Part shown: positions 1 to 8,800 of the stretch, in pieces
Numbering within the stretch: position 1 is the first letter of the stretch
Layout of the letters: each line of letters opens with the position of its first letter
From: Candidatus Methanophagales archaeon ANME-1-THS
GTDB lineage: Archaea; Halobacteriota; Syntropharchaeia; Alkanophagales; Methanospirareceae
Length of the DNA: 19,440 bases
Assembly: GCA_004212135.1 (NCBI GenBank)
Contig: RXIE01000100.1
Coordinates: 1-19,440 of the forward strand
Direction of reading: 5' to 3'
Notes under the pieces: generated by a model
The model's database searches: none
What the model saw: only the letters and a program-made list of their open reading frames with translations
What the model was told of the DNA's origin: nothing
Position numbers and translations under genes: made by a program

Positions 1-619
1 GACTGCAGTTTGCAAGCCAGAATCCGCCCATCAACCAGAAGAAGATGTTATGCAATGACTCCCCTGCTACCGACATCATGAACGATAAAACAGCGCCCAA
101 GAATAACGAAACTGCTATTCCGGTGAGCAATAACGTATCTACCGGTATTCTTCCCCCCACCCGTGCGATGGTATAGACCAGGAAAGTGGCGAACACGGCA
201 CCTGAGAAAGCCATGAACGGTGTAGTGTAAATCGAGAAGAAGTGCGGAAAAACGGTTAGCGAGAGAGCAGCGCCAACTGCCGCGCCTGATGCTATCCCTA
301 TTATATACGGGTCTGCCATGGGATTTTTAAATAATCCTTGCAACGTTGCCCCTGCAGTTGCCAGCGAGAGCCCTACCAAGATACCCAAAAATATCCTCGG
401 CAGTCTTATCTGGAAGATTATTACTTCGTTTACAGAAGAAGAGGCTCCGCAGAGCTTAAGTTTGCATCCCACCAAAGCAACAATTTCCAGCGGCGGCACA
501 TAAACAGGACCGATTGCCATTGTCAGCACGATGGTCACGCCTAAAAGTGCAAGTAGATAAATCAAGACCATCTTCCACTGGATAAATTTTCTCAGTCGCG
601 TTGCTTTTACTTTTTTCAT
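1..619 (-). CDS. btuC: BtuC/FecCD-family ABC transporter permease (3' end outside window)
   Basis: This is a membrane permease of the FecCD/BtuC type, which moves cobalamin, haem or siderophore-iron across the cytoplasmic membrane with a BtuD-type ATPase. About 206 N-terminal residues are visible of a usual ~330-350. A basic N-terminus (MKKVKATRLRKF) precedes TM1 (about residues 15-35). The family hallmark GLSLATAGATLQGLFKNPMA, followed by DPYIIGIASGA, lies at about residues 90-120, and further hydrophobic helices follow. The ATG at 617-619 is the first start in the frame; no strong Shine-Dalgarno sequence is visible. It begins 69 nt after the BtuF-like gene on the same strand, so co-transcription is likely. 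The substrate cannot be told from the permease alone: cobalamin is favoured by the neighbours, and iron chelates remain possible. The ATPase gene would be expected just beyond the left edge. Confidence 0.93.
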   Translation of the reverse strand, partial: MKKVKATRLRKFIQWKMVLIYLLALLGVTIVLTMAIGPVYVPPLEIVALVGCKLKLCGASSSVNEVIIFQIRLPRIFLGILVGLSLATAGATLQGLFKNPMADPYIIGIASGAAVGAALSLTVFPHFFSIYTTPFMAFSGAVFATFLVYTIARVGGRIPVDTLLLTGIAVSLFLGAVLSFMMSVAGESLHNIFFWLMGGFWLANCS

Positions 620-688
620 CTTGATCGTGGCAGAATTATATTCCTGGTCTTTACCATCTGCTCTGATTCTAAAAGAGCCTACGGTCTT

Positions 689-1717
689 TTAAAAGCGGTT
701 CGTTCTTCCTGAAAGATACACTACCGCAAGCAATACAATAATTGCCAGTACCGCTTCAAATCCAGACGTCTCTGGTGTAGCAGAGGGCATAGGTGTCCGA
801 AATTCACTGAGATACCCATGAACCGTTTCCGTGGCATCCACTATCCTTGGACCTGCTCTGGAAGCGATATCAGCATTTATAGTATAAACTCTTTCATTTT
901 TGACTGCATCTACCACTTTCAGCCGCTCCTCGTTTAATATGTATTCGTATGGTGCCATTTCCGCTACTCCATGTCCAACAGAAACAATTATCACCTCTGG
1001 ATTCCGGTCTATAAATTTCTCCAGACTTACCGTGCCCCAATCTTTAATGTCAGAAAAGGCATTCTCGCCTCCTGCGATCTCTATCATCTCGTCTTGCACG
1101 GTGCCACTGCCTGCAACCCAGATAGGGTCGTGCCAGGTAATATGAGCAACTTTTGGTCTTTTTACATCGCTCGTTTTGTTTTTTATCTCTTCTATCCTTC
1201 TATTCATAGCCTTAACTAAAGAAGAGGCATTCTTCTCTTCTCCTGTTATCCTTCCTACCAGCATTATATCGTCTAATATTTCACTGATATTTTCAGGATT
1301 CAAGCCTACAATGGTTATACCCAGCTCTTCTAACCTCTCAAATGTTTCTTTCCCGTTCAACTCATCGCCGAGAACAAGGTCAGGCTGCAGCGATACCACT
1401 TTCTCTATGCTTACCGTGGTAACACCACCTATCTTTTCTCGCTCTTTTGCTTCTTCCGGATAATTGCAGTACTCGGTCACGCCAACAACCCTATCGCCAG
1501 CGCCGATGGCGAACAAGATTTCCGTATTGGTTGGTGATAAAGAGATAATTCTTTCTGGAACCCCGTGGATGGTTACAGTCCTACCGAAATCGTCGGTTAT
1601 TGTGAGTGTTCCCGCCCCTACTGGTACGGAAGAGAATGCAATGGCACTTAAAACGATCGTTAGCGTTGCGATTATAACTATCCCTTTCTTCATTCCTTTA
1701 TTATCCATCTTTACCAT
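689..1717 (-). CDS. btuF: BtuF-like periplasmic-binding-type substrate-binding protein with C-terminal membrane anchor
   Basis: The 342-aa extracellular substrate-binding protein belongs to the helical-backbone class (BtuF/FhuD/FepB). It has a signal peptide (about residues 9-36), then the family opening TITDDFGRTVTIHGVPERI and ISLSPTNTEILFAIGAGDRV (about 39-78), the CNYP element near residue 84, and a second lobe starting around KVAHITWHDPIWVAGSG. After a short PMPSATPETSGF linker the chain ends in one hydrophobic helix and a basic tail, like a PGF-CTERM-type archaeosortase signal, so it is probably anchored to the membrane or lipid-modified. The start is supported by GGAGGGG a few nt upstream, which overlaps the last codons of the DUF2149 gene; one nt separates that stop from this ATG, indicating translational coupling. 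Cobalamin is the likeliest ligand given the DUF4430 and alpha-toroid proteins upstream; haem or siderophore are alternatives. Confidence 0.92.
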   Translation of the reverse strand: MVKMDNKGMKKGIVIIATLTIVLSAIAFSSVPVGAGTLTITDDFGRTVTIHGVPERIISLSPTNTEILFAIGAGDRVVGVTEYCNYPEEAKEREKIGGVTTVSIEKVVSLQPDLVLGDELNGKETFERLEELGITIVGLNPENISEILDDIMLVGRITGEEKNASSLVKAMNRRIEEIKNKTSDVKRPKVAHITWHDPIWVAGSGTVQDEMIEIAGGENAFSDIKDWGTVSLEKFIDRNPEVIIVSVGHGVAEMAPYEYILNEERLKVVDAVKNERVYTINADIASRAGPRIVDATETVHGYLSEFRTPMPSATPETSGFEAVLAIIVLLAVVYLSGRTNRF

Positions 1718-1718
1718 C

Positions 1719-2078
1719 TTATTCCCCTCCTTCCGTCATATTCGCAGGCACATACACCATTCCTCCATCTCTCGTTTTATATATCCTCCCCACTTCTCCC
1801 ACTATTTCCGTTTGCACCGTCTGGTTGATCATATCAAGCTTCTCTATCTTCTCACCGCTCTTCACGATTATTTCCATATTCTGCTGCCCCGGATTCTTGA
1901 CGATGGTCATGTCTGCCTGTGTTAAAACTTCGGGCAGGCTGAGATAGAGCAGGATCATCACCATTAACCCAAGTGCGAATACCATTGCAACGTCGAATAG
2001 ATTCGCAACACCCGACATCGGGTCTTCATCACGTCTTCTGCGACCTTGACTTCCTCCTACTTCTTTCATGTACTTCAT
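1719..2078 (-). CDS. DUF2149 protein, ExbD-like single-pass motor/channel subunit
   Basis: This small membrane protein (119 aa from the chosen start) resembles archaeal DUF2149 proteins. A basic N-terminus (GRRRRDEDP) leads into one TM segment containing NLFDVAMVFALGLMVMILLY (about residues 26-45). The Asp in that helix sits in the context of the ExbD/TolR TM aspartate (compare FIDVMLVLLIIF), the residue used for proton coupling in Ton and Tol motors. The remainder is a small extracytoplasmic alpha/beta domain. The ATG at 2076-2078 is preferred because GGAG lies 7 nt upstream; a GTG eight codons earlier lies upstream of that site and is less likely. It is coupled to the BtuF-like gene (1-nt gap) and follows the ExbB-like gene after a repeat-containing spacer. 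The membership is fairly clear; the ExbD-like role is inferred from the TM motif and the adjacent ExbB homologue. Confidence 0.83.
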   Translation of the reverse strand: MKYMKEVGGSQGRRRRDEDPMSGVANLFDVAMVFALGLMVMILLYLSLPEVLTQADMTIVKNPGQQNMEIIVKSGEKIEKLDMINQTVQTEIVGEVGRIYKTRDGGMVYVPANMTEGGE

Positions 2079-2135
2079 TTTCTTTCTCCTTTTATTAACC
2101 ACAGATTACACAGATTCTCACACAACCTTTCTTAT

Positions 2136-2177
2136 GTGGGGCTCCGCCCCACGACCCCGAAAACCCTGTAAGGGTTT
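2136..2177. repeat. Paired-hairpin module, copy 1
   Basis: Two adjacent perfect hairpins occur here: a 7-bp stem GTGGGGC/GCCCCAC with loop TCC (2136-2152) and a 6-bp stem AAACCC/GGGTTT with loop TGTAA (2161-2177). The same pair in the same order is found at 18947-18988, where the second stem has a compensatory A-T to G-C change. The function is unknown; a processing or stability element between ExbB-like and DUF2149 messages is possible. Confidence 0.6.
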
Positions 2178-2199
2178 AAAAGAAAGCTTGACCAAAGAT

Positions 2200-2222
2200 A
2201 AAACTTTTTTCTAAAAAGTTTT
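2200..2222. terminator. AT-rich perfect 10-bp hairpin, possible terminator or processing site
   Basis: AAAACTTTTT and AAAAAGTTTT flank the loop TCT, giving a perfect 10-bp stem 40 nt downstream of the ExbB-like stop codon. On the minus strand the stem is T-rich but no clean T-tract follows it, so full termination before the DUF2149 gene is uncertain. Confidence 0.3.
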
Positions 2223-2262
2223 AGTGTTAATCTTGTGGAATCTTGTGGTTTCTAATTTTTAA

Positions 2263-2898
2263 TCACCCCCCAAACAGTATCTCGCAGATATATCTTATAT
2301 CATCCATATCCAAGCGATACCAGTGCTGGCGAACGGCAGTGATAACATAAGCGATTCCACCGACGAGCAAGCCGAGAACAGTGGTGCCAAAAGCATAGAT
2401 GAGTTTGGTTGCAAGTGTATTTACATCACCCTGAGATAAAGCGAGGAGTGCCGGACCCATCGGCACCAGTGTTCCCATAAGACCGAGCATAGGACCTATC
2501 CGAACCATAGTTATCGTTCTCTGCAATCTCTTTGAAATCCATGCCTCGTATTTTTGTATAAGCCTCTCAAGTCTTACTTCAAACAGGTCGTCATCTCTGA
2601 GCTTCGAGAGTTCATCGAGGAACAAGTCCACGAATTTACCGGATGCACTTTCCTTTGTCTTTTGTATCCCGGCATCAAAATTCTTTTTCATTTCTTCTCT
2701 TGCTTCCAGTAACCCTTTATCCATGTCCTCAATCCTAACTCTTTCATGCTTCCTCCTCGTTAGCCATTCGGCTGTTACCATCCCACTTTCCACAATCGCC
2801 CACATCGCTAATCCATACAATACAATTAACACCGGGTACCGTAGTATGGACGAAATAAAGGTTAAACCTTCGGTGCTAATCCATGATAACGCATTCAT
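2263..2898 (-). CDS. MotA/TolQ/ExbB-family proton-channel subunit
   Basis: The 211-aa protein has the three-helix plan of ExbB/TolQ: TM1 at about residues 18-46, a long charged cytoplasmic loop (about 47-130), TM2 at about 132-158 carrying RIGPMLGLMGTLVPMGPALL, and TM3 at about 162-189 carrying IYAFGTTVLGLLVGGIAYVI. The Thr residues in GTL and FGTT occupy the places of the channel-lining threonines of E. coli ExbB. With an ExbD-type partner, such subunits form a motor that converts ion flow into mechanical work on a partner protein. Its ATG directly abuts the TAA of the giant surface-protein gene, so the two are almost certainly translated together. No TonB or TolA homologue is seen; the giant protein, with its single TM anchor, is a candidate for the driven partner. 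Family assignment is strong; what it powers is inference. Confidence 0.92.
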   Translation of the reverse strand: MNALSWISTEGLTFISSILRYPVLIVLYGLAMWAIVESGMVTAEWLTRRKHERVRIEDMDKGLLEAREEMKKNFDAGIQKTKESASGKFVDLFLDELSKLRDDDLFEVRLERLIQKYEAWISKRLQRTITMVRIGPMLGLMGTLVPMGPALLALSQGDVNTLATKLIYAFGTTVLGLLVGGIAYVITAVRQHWYRLDMDDIRYICEILFGG

Positions 2899-5800
2899 TT
2901 ATCTCTTCCTTAGCCTCCTGTATGCTCTTCTCTCCTTGTGGTAGCCGAAATAAAAGAGGGTTATGACCAGTATCGCCAGCAGCACCAAAAGTATCGGCAG
3001 TGTTCCCCCACCCCCTGACGCACCAGATGTAGCGTTTCCAAACGGGAACCCCAAAACTTCTTTCTTCGTTTCTTCCGCTGAACCACTCGCATTTACCGGT
3101 ATTTGCATTCCACCCGCTTCTCCTGCTCCGCCTTCGCCGAACCCGCTTCCTTCGCCGATTCCACCCGCAGAACCACCGCCAATTCCATCACCGAAACCAC
3201 GACCGGAGCCTGGAGGAGAAGTTTGTGTTGGCGTCGGGCTTGGCGTGGGTGTTGGTTCTATCACCTCCACCACCGCTGAATCTGTATTATTCGTGTAATT
3301 TGCATCAATTTCAATCATCGCCATGACCTTAAGGGTGTGATTTCCAGTCTTTGAAGCACTCCAATTGAAATTTAAACGTTGACTCTTATTCACAGGCAGT
3401 GACGGTGCCTCAGCATGCTGATCGCCATCCACAAAGAACATTGCGCTAAAGGTCTCGTTTGTTTCATTCCCGATGTTTGTTATACTCGCTTCCACCGTGA
3501 CCGTAACGCCGACAGGAGCAGGATTTGGCGATACCTTAATCTCTGTCACAAGGTCTGGCTTGTTATCCTCCACATTTACAGTTATATTAGCAGTGTTATT
3601 CAATGGATTTGATTCGCTTACATTCCCGGGTGGTGGATTAACCTCCACGGTGAGATAATGTCTTCCCGGCTTGTCCAGAGTCCATTTTAATGTTATATTT
3701 TTTGGTTCGCTGATGTTTAACGGAGGTTCAACGGTTTGGTTATCAATCACTTTGTCTTTGTGCCTCAATTCAACCTTAAAGCTTTTAGTCACATTCGATT
3801 TCCCGATATTTTTAATCGTTGCGGTTATATTTCCCTTTTTCCCAACAACATATTCCGGTGCCTCTACTATAAGGTCCGGCATCGTTCCGTTCCCATATTT
3901 GATAACTCTGCCTCCATGAACGGTATAAACAAATCCGTTCACCACAACCGGTGAGGGACCACCATCCGATTGCCATATCACATCCCCCGTGAATGCATCG
4001 AGGCAGGATAACGTAGTGGAGTTGCCGACGAAAACCTTACCATCGCGTGTGACGATGGGCGATGCCGTCCAATGGCCAAGACCTTGTTGACCGCCCTTAC
4101 CTCCAGTGTTCCAGATCTCATCCCCGGTCTTCGCATCGAAGCAATGAAGGTCTGCTGGGTCTACATAACCATGCACAATTACCACATAGATGTAGCTTCT
4201 CGTTGATTTTGATTTTGGCGGTGAATAGTATGCAGGCGTTGAATCGCTCCATCCTATAGGCTCTGTCCAGATCAGGCTCCCATTGATTGCATTGAGTGCA
4301 TAAAAGGCATCTCTCGTGTAAGTTGTAAAATACACAAGACCGTCTGCAACCGTGACCGAACCGCATACATCACCGGTTGAAGTGCTCCAGATCTCAGTTC
4401 CGTTAACCGCATCCACGCAGAATGCTTTGCTCTGACACAAGCCAGAGCAGAAACTGCCGAAGTACACGTTCCCGTATGCGATTGCAGGTGTGGATTGAGC
4501 ACGTGCTCCATATCCCATGGAGAAGTTCCACAGCACTTTTGGCTCGGTTCGATTGTTTTTAATGCAGTAGTAGTGGTGTCCCCACCAGTCGCCGGCATAG
4601 ATGGCTCTGTCTGTGACCGCAGGACCTCCATTCACAGAACCCTCACCTGTTGGGAATTTGAATTCCCATTCTATCTTACCTGTCTCTGCATCAATGCGAT
4701 AAACGCCTTTTCCTGAGGATACAAAGACACTTCCGCTGTTGTAGGCTGGCGTTGCCCATGAACCATACTCCTGCGATGCAATCCTTGTTGCCCATAGCAC
4801 CTCTGCATTTTTTTCAGAGTCTTTCAGTGCAACGAGGTATGTGTAAGGAGAAGGGCCGAAGTGCATGCCATGCTGTCCCGTAGCATATACAAACACCTTT
4901 CCCCCTGCAACGATGAGTGAAGAAGAAGTGCAAGCACCAATATCCTCGCTCACCCATGCAATCTCGTTCGTATCAGGTCCATCACAGGGAGCATAGCCTG
5001 CGTTATCATGGAAGGAGCCCCACTCAAAACCTGCATTTCTGTTTCGGATATAGAATATACCGGACTTATCTTCTGCAGTAACCATTCCAGACCGTGCGAC
5101 AATTTTTATCATATACTCTCCATCTATCGGATCTGCTGGTGCCTCCTCCACACCTGTATTCCACGCATAGAAGCCGTCATTCGTCTCGTTTGTTGCGATC
5201 TCTATCCACCGGTAGCCTCTGTCAGGGCTGTAAAATAAGTCAATCAGCAGCGGGTCTTTATAACTTGCATTCCACGTGACGTTCTGGATGCCACTCCACA
5301 CCTCGCCACCAACGGGTGATGTCAGCTCAAGGTCTATTCTGTTAGCCACGATTACGCGCTTCGTCAGGTTGTTGTTCGTCTCGTTCGTCTCCGCTGTATT
5401 GTTATCTGAATCTAAGAAGACAGTGAGGCGGTAGTCTCCCAATTTCATCGGCACCCATTTGAACTCGATACTGCCGTTATATGTATTGAGATTTGTCCTT
5501 TTCAGCCTTATAGCCTTTTTCGTGGGAACTGCATCTACAACGTGCTGCTCGACTTTTATGAACACGGATGTGATGTTGCCATCAGGAATGGCATCCACAC
5601 CCAGTATGCCGAGACGCATAGAGCCTATCCCGGTTGCCGTGGCGTATTCGTCATCAGATATAAATGTATTGTTCTCGTTTGACCAATTGTATGAATATAT
5701 AACATCGCTTGCATTCAGCAGCTCCACCGTACAATTCGTTGAACTGGCATCTGTGTAGTTCACCACAACAGCCACATAATCCACGCACCATGTATCACCG

Positions 5801-8800
5801 CTATCCACGAACCCTGTGGAAGTGTTTGATGTGATGCTTATGTTCAGTGTATTGATGTCTTCCCAGCTCCAGTTCGCTCGCGATCCGGTTATGTTATACG
5901 TTAAATTTGAATCGGTGGCTGTTCCGGAGAAAGTTTCATTTTTGCCGGACGTACCGTTGAAGATCGGTGTTATTATGACGCATAGTGGACCGCTTTTATC
6001 AACTATCTCATCAATCACGAGCGTGGCATTGAACCCTTCCGCCGTTCCGTTCACCGTTACGGTTATCGTATTCACCTCATCTATGTAGAGAACCTCTGGC
6101 GTTATCTCTTCAGGAACGAGGTCCGGAAGCAGAACCTCAAATGTCGCGGTGATATTGTTGTTCCCTTCATTCGTCTCATTTATATCATCATCAGAATCCA
6201 CAAACGCAGTTATCGTGTGGTTTCCAAGCTCGGTTGGCTTCCAGTAAACAGTGACGTTCTCTTTACCATAGCACGTCACATTGGCGGTCTTGCCCACGAC
6301 CGTCCCGTTCTCGATTAACGAGATGTTGAAGTTTTCCGCAAAACCTTCAACTGTTACATTCACCCTGTTTCTTGCGTTTACAAAGATTTCACCAGCGGTT
6401 ATTGATGTTGGAATCAGGTCTGGAAGTAGCACGGTTACTGTTTCCTCCAGTGTATTATTATTTTCATCTCGTTCACCCACCCCTTTATCAGAATCCACTG
6501 TAAGTCTCAGGTTATAGGCTTTATTCTTCGATGGTCTCCAGCCAAAGGAGACCGTGAGGTTATCCCTTATACATTTTATCCGCTGCTTGCCTATAAGTTC
6601 TTCTCCATCCGCCTCAAGCGTTACGTTGAAGTGCTCATCGGTTCTGCCTCTTATCGTGCAGTTTATAATGTTTGTTACGTTCACAAAGACATTACCAGGC
6701 GGCGTTATGGCAGAAGGAAATAAATCAGGAAGCGTCACGTTCACTCTCTTCGTTGCATTGTTGTTTCCCTCATCAGATTCCGTAATGTTATGCATCGAAT
6801 CTGCGAAGACGGTTAGATTGTGGTCGCCGGTAGTGCTGGGCTTCCAGCTAAAAGAGACTGGCGTTAGCGAATCATGCCACACGGAATGGACTTTCTTTCT
6901 CTCAACGAACTCGCCATCTGCAAAAAGGTCAACATAAAATATACCACCGTTGCTTCTTATGCTTGCTTTGACCTCATAAGAGGTATTCACATAGATTTCT
7001 TCATCGGTTACGATGCCGGTGACGGAGACATCCGGTAATTCGTAATCCTCTCGCATCGTCTTGAGCATCACCGGATACGGTTCGCCGCAGAGCGCCGGAA
7101 TGGGGTATGTCGTTGTCATCGGTGGGAATAATGAAAAGTTTGCGGTGTAGTTGAACGAGCCATCTGACTGCTGAAGACTCAGCAAATAGTTAATTGTCTC
7201 AGTATAGTTGGATAAGTCTTCTCCAGCGGCGATGAACGCCTGTATCGCATAAGAAGTGCTTATCACATTAGAATAGCCACCTTCACCATCCCGGGCATTC
7301 CTGAGATAATTTAATCCATTTGTTATAACTTGTGAATTCATATCCTCTCCAGCAGCGGTAAGCGCCTGAATCACGAGAGCTGTTGTGCTGACATCGCTAT
7401 CGCTGTTTTCACTAAAAGAACTCCATCCACCATCAGTATTTTTATTTTGTCTACCTTTGATGTAGTTCGTTGCATTTATAATCATTTCCTTTGTTCTTGG
7501 GTCGTTATCACCAGATGAGACGAGTGCGAGTATTGCGAGTGCATCGTCCTTCACAGTATCTGGGTCTCCAAACTGCTCGCCGTCATAATAGGACTTCAGC
7601 ATCGGAAGATAGTTCACGCCACCGAATTTCGTCGGGTCTTCCCCAATCGCACTTATCACAAGAACCATCCGTGCGAAGTCTTCTGGCATAGTTAGACATG
7701 GGGGAGTTGAACCGGGCGGTGAGAAACTTGCTAAATATCCCGGCTCCCAACGTAGATAATCAATGAGAGAAGAGGAAGAGTAAGATTGAGTTGTTCTCCA
7801 AGTAGAAGGGTCCTCGCCAGCAGCGACGATTCCAAGTGCAGCCCGCCCTGAGTTTTCAAAACCCCATATACTGCCTGTTGCAAGTTGTTCGCCTTTCAAG
7901 AACTTGAGTGCTGAGCTTATGTTATCGGCATAGTAGAATAACGGTGGTGATACCGTTACATTAATTGAGAATTTATTGTTCGTATCGTTTATCTCTTTTA
8001 GTAATGCGTTTTTTGGATGCACTTCGACGCCCAATTTATAACCTCCAACATTTTGAGGTTTCCACTTGAAGTTTACAATATTCTCACCCGGAGCTATCTT
8101 GATAATCTTTGTGGCACCGTCCACCGTGAAGTTCACATATACATCTTCTGGACATGGATATGTCCCGCTTCTTTCAATCGTAACGAGTATCGTATTCTCT
8201 CTACCTGCATAGGTTATGTAAGGTTTTGCGATTGCCTTTATCCCAATGTCAAAGGTTAATCCTGATGGTTCTATAAGAGGATAATAATCGGAATTGTTAT
8301 CGCATACTTTATATGGCACATCACCGATACCATCGCTGTTATTGTCTGTGCCGTTGTAGTCGAACCAGAAATTGCCTGTATAATTTGTAAATGTAGTCTC
8401 ATTGTAAGAGTAATTTACAGGAACCGTGGAGTTCCAACTGTTATTTCCATGTATACCAGCTTTTCCAAATATGTTGTTGAGATAGATGGTGTTATTGTTT
8501 CCACTGAAGGGATAAAGCGAGAAGATTGTGTTGTTGTAGATTGTATTATTGTCTCCCTGCAAGGAGATACTGGAAATATAGTTGTTGTAGATTGTATTAT
8601 TATCACTATAATATACCACCTCTGGCCAACTATAACTATCTACTCCGCCAACCAAGATTTTATGGATGATGTTATTATGGAGGATGTTGTCGGTTGTATT
8701 TCCCATAAAAATTGAATACTTTTCTGAAATGAATGTGTTATTCTCTATTATATCCCCTTTTGATTCTGATCCTATTATTAAACCAAAGGGACTACTGTCT

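Larger units (their letters stand above)
2095..2251. repeat. 157-bp intergenic element with ~22-bp imperfect terminal inverted repeats
   Basis: The spacer between the ExbB-like and DUF2149 genes begins with TTAACCACAGATTACACAGA (2095-2114) and ends with its imperfect reverse complement (2229-2251, containing AATCTTGTGG twice). Inside are the paired GC hairpins and a long AT hairpin listed separately. A second stretch with similar inverted ends lies at 13861-14010. It could be a MITE-like or REP-like interspersed element; no coding potential is seen. Confidence 0.5.

Noticed and set aside
689..780. PEP-CTERM/archaeosortase gene cluster
   Set aside because: Only the BtuF-like protein has a sorting-like tail; no archaeosortase gene is in the window, so I note the tail but claim no system.
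4118..4631. Two other minus-strand frames within the propeller region of the giant gene
   Set aside because: They are frame shadows with Cys/Arg/Trp-rich composition and no start signals; the main frame has clear PQQ-type repeats.
8415..8606. Alternative frame in the beta-helix part of the giant gene, and repeated TTGTAGATTGTATTATT-like DNA there
   Set aside because: It is a shadow of the NNTIYNN repeats of the NosD-like domain; the DNA repetition follows from the protein repeat.
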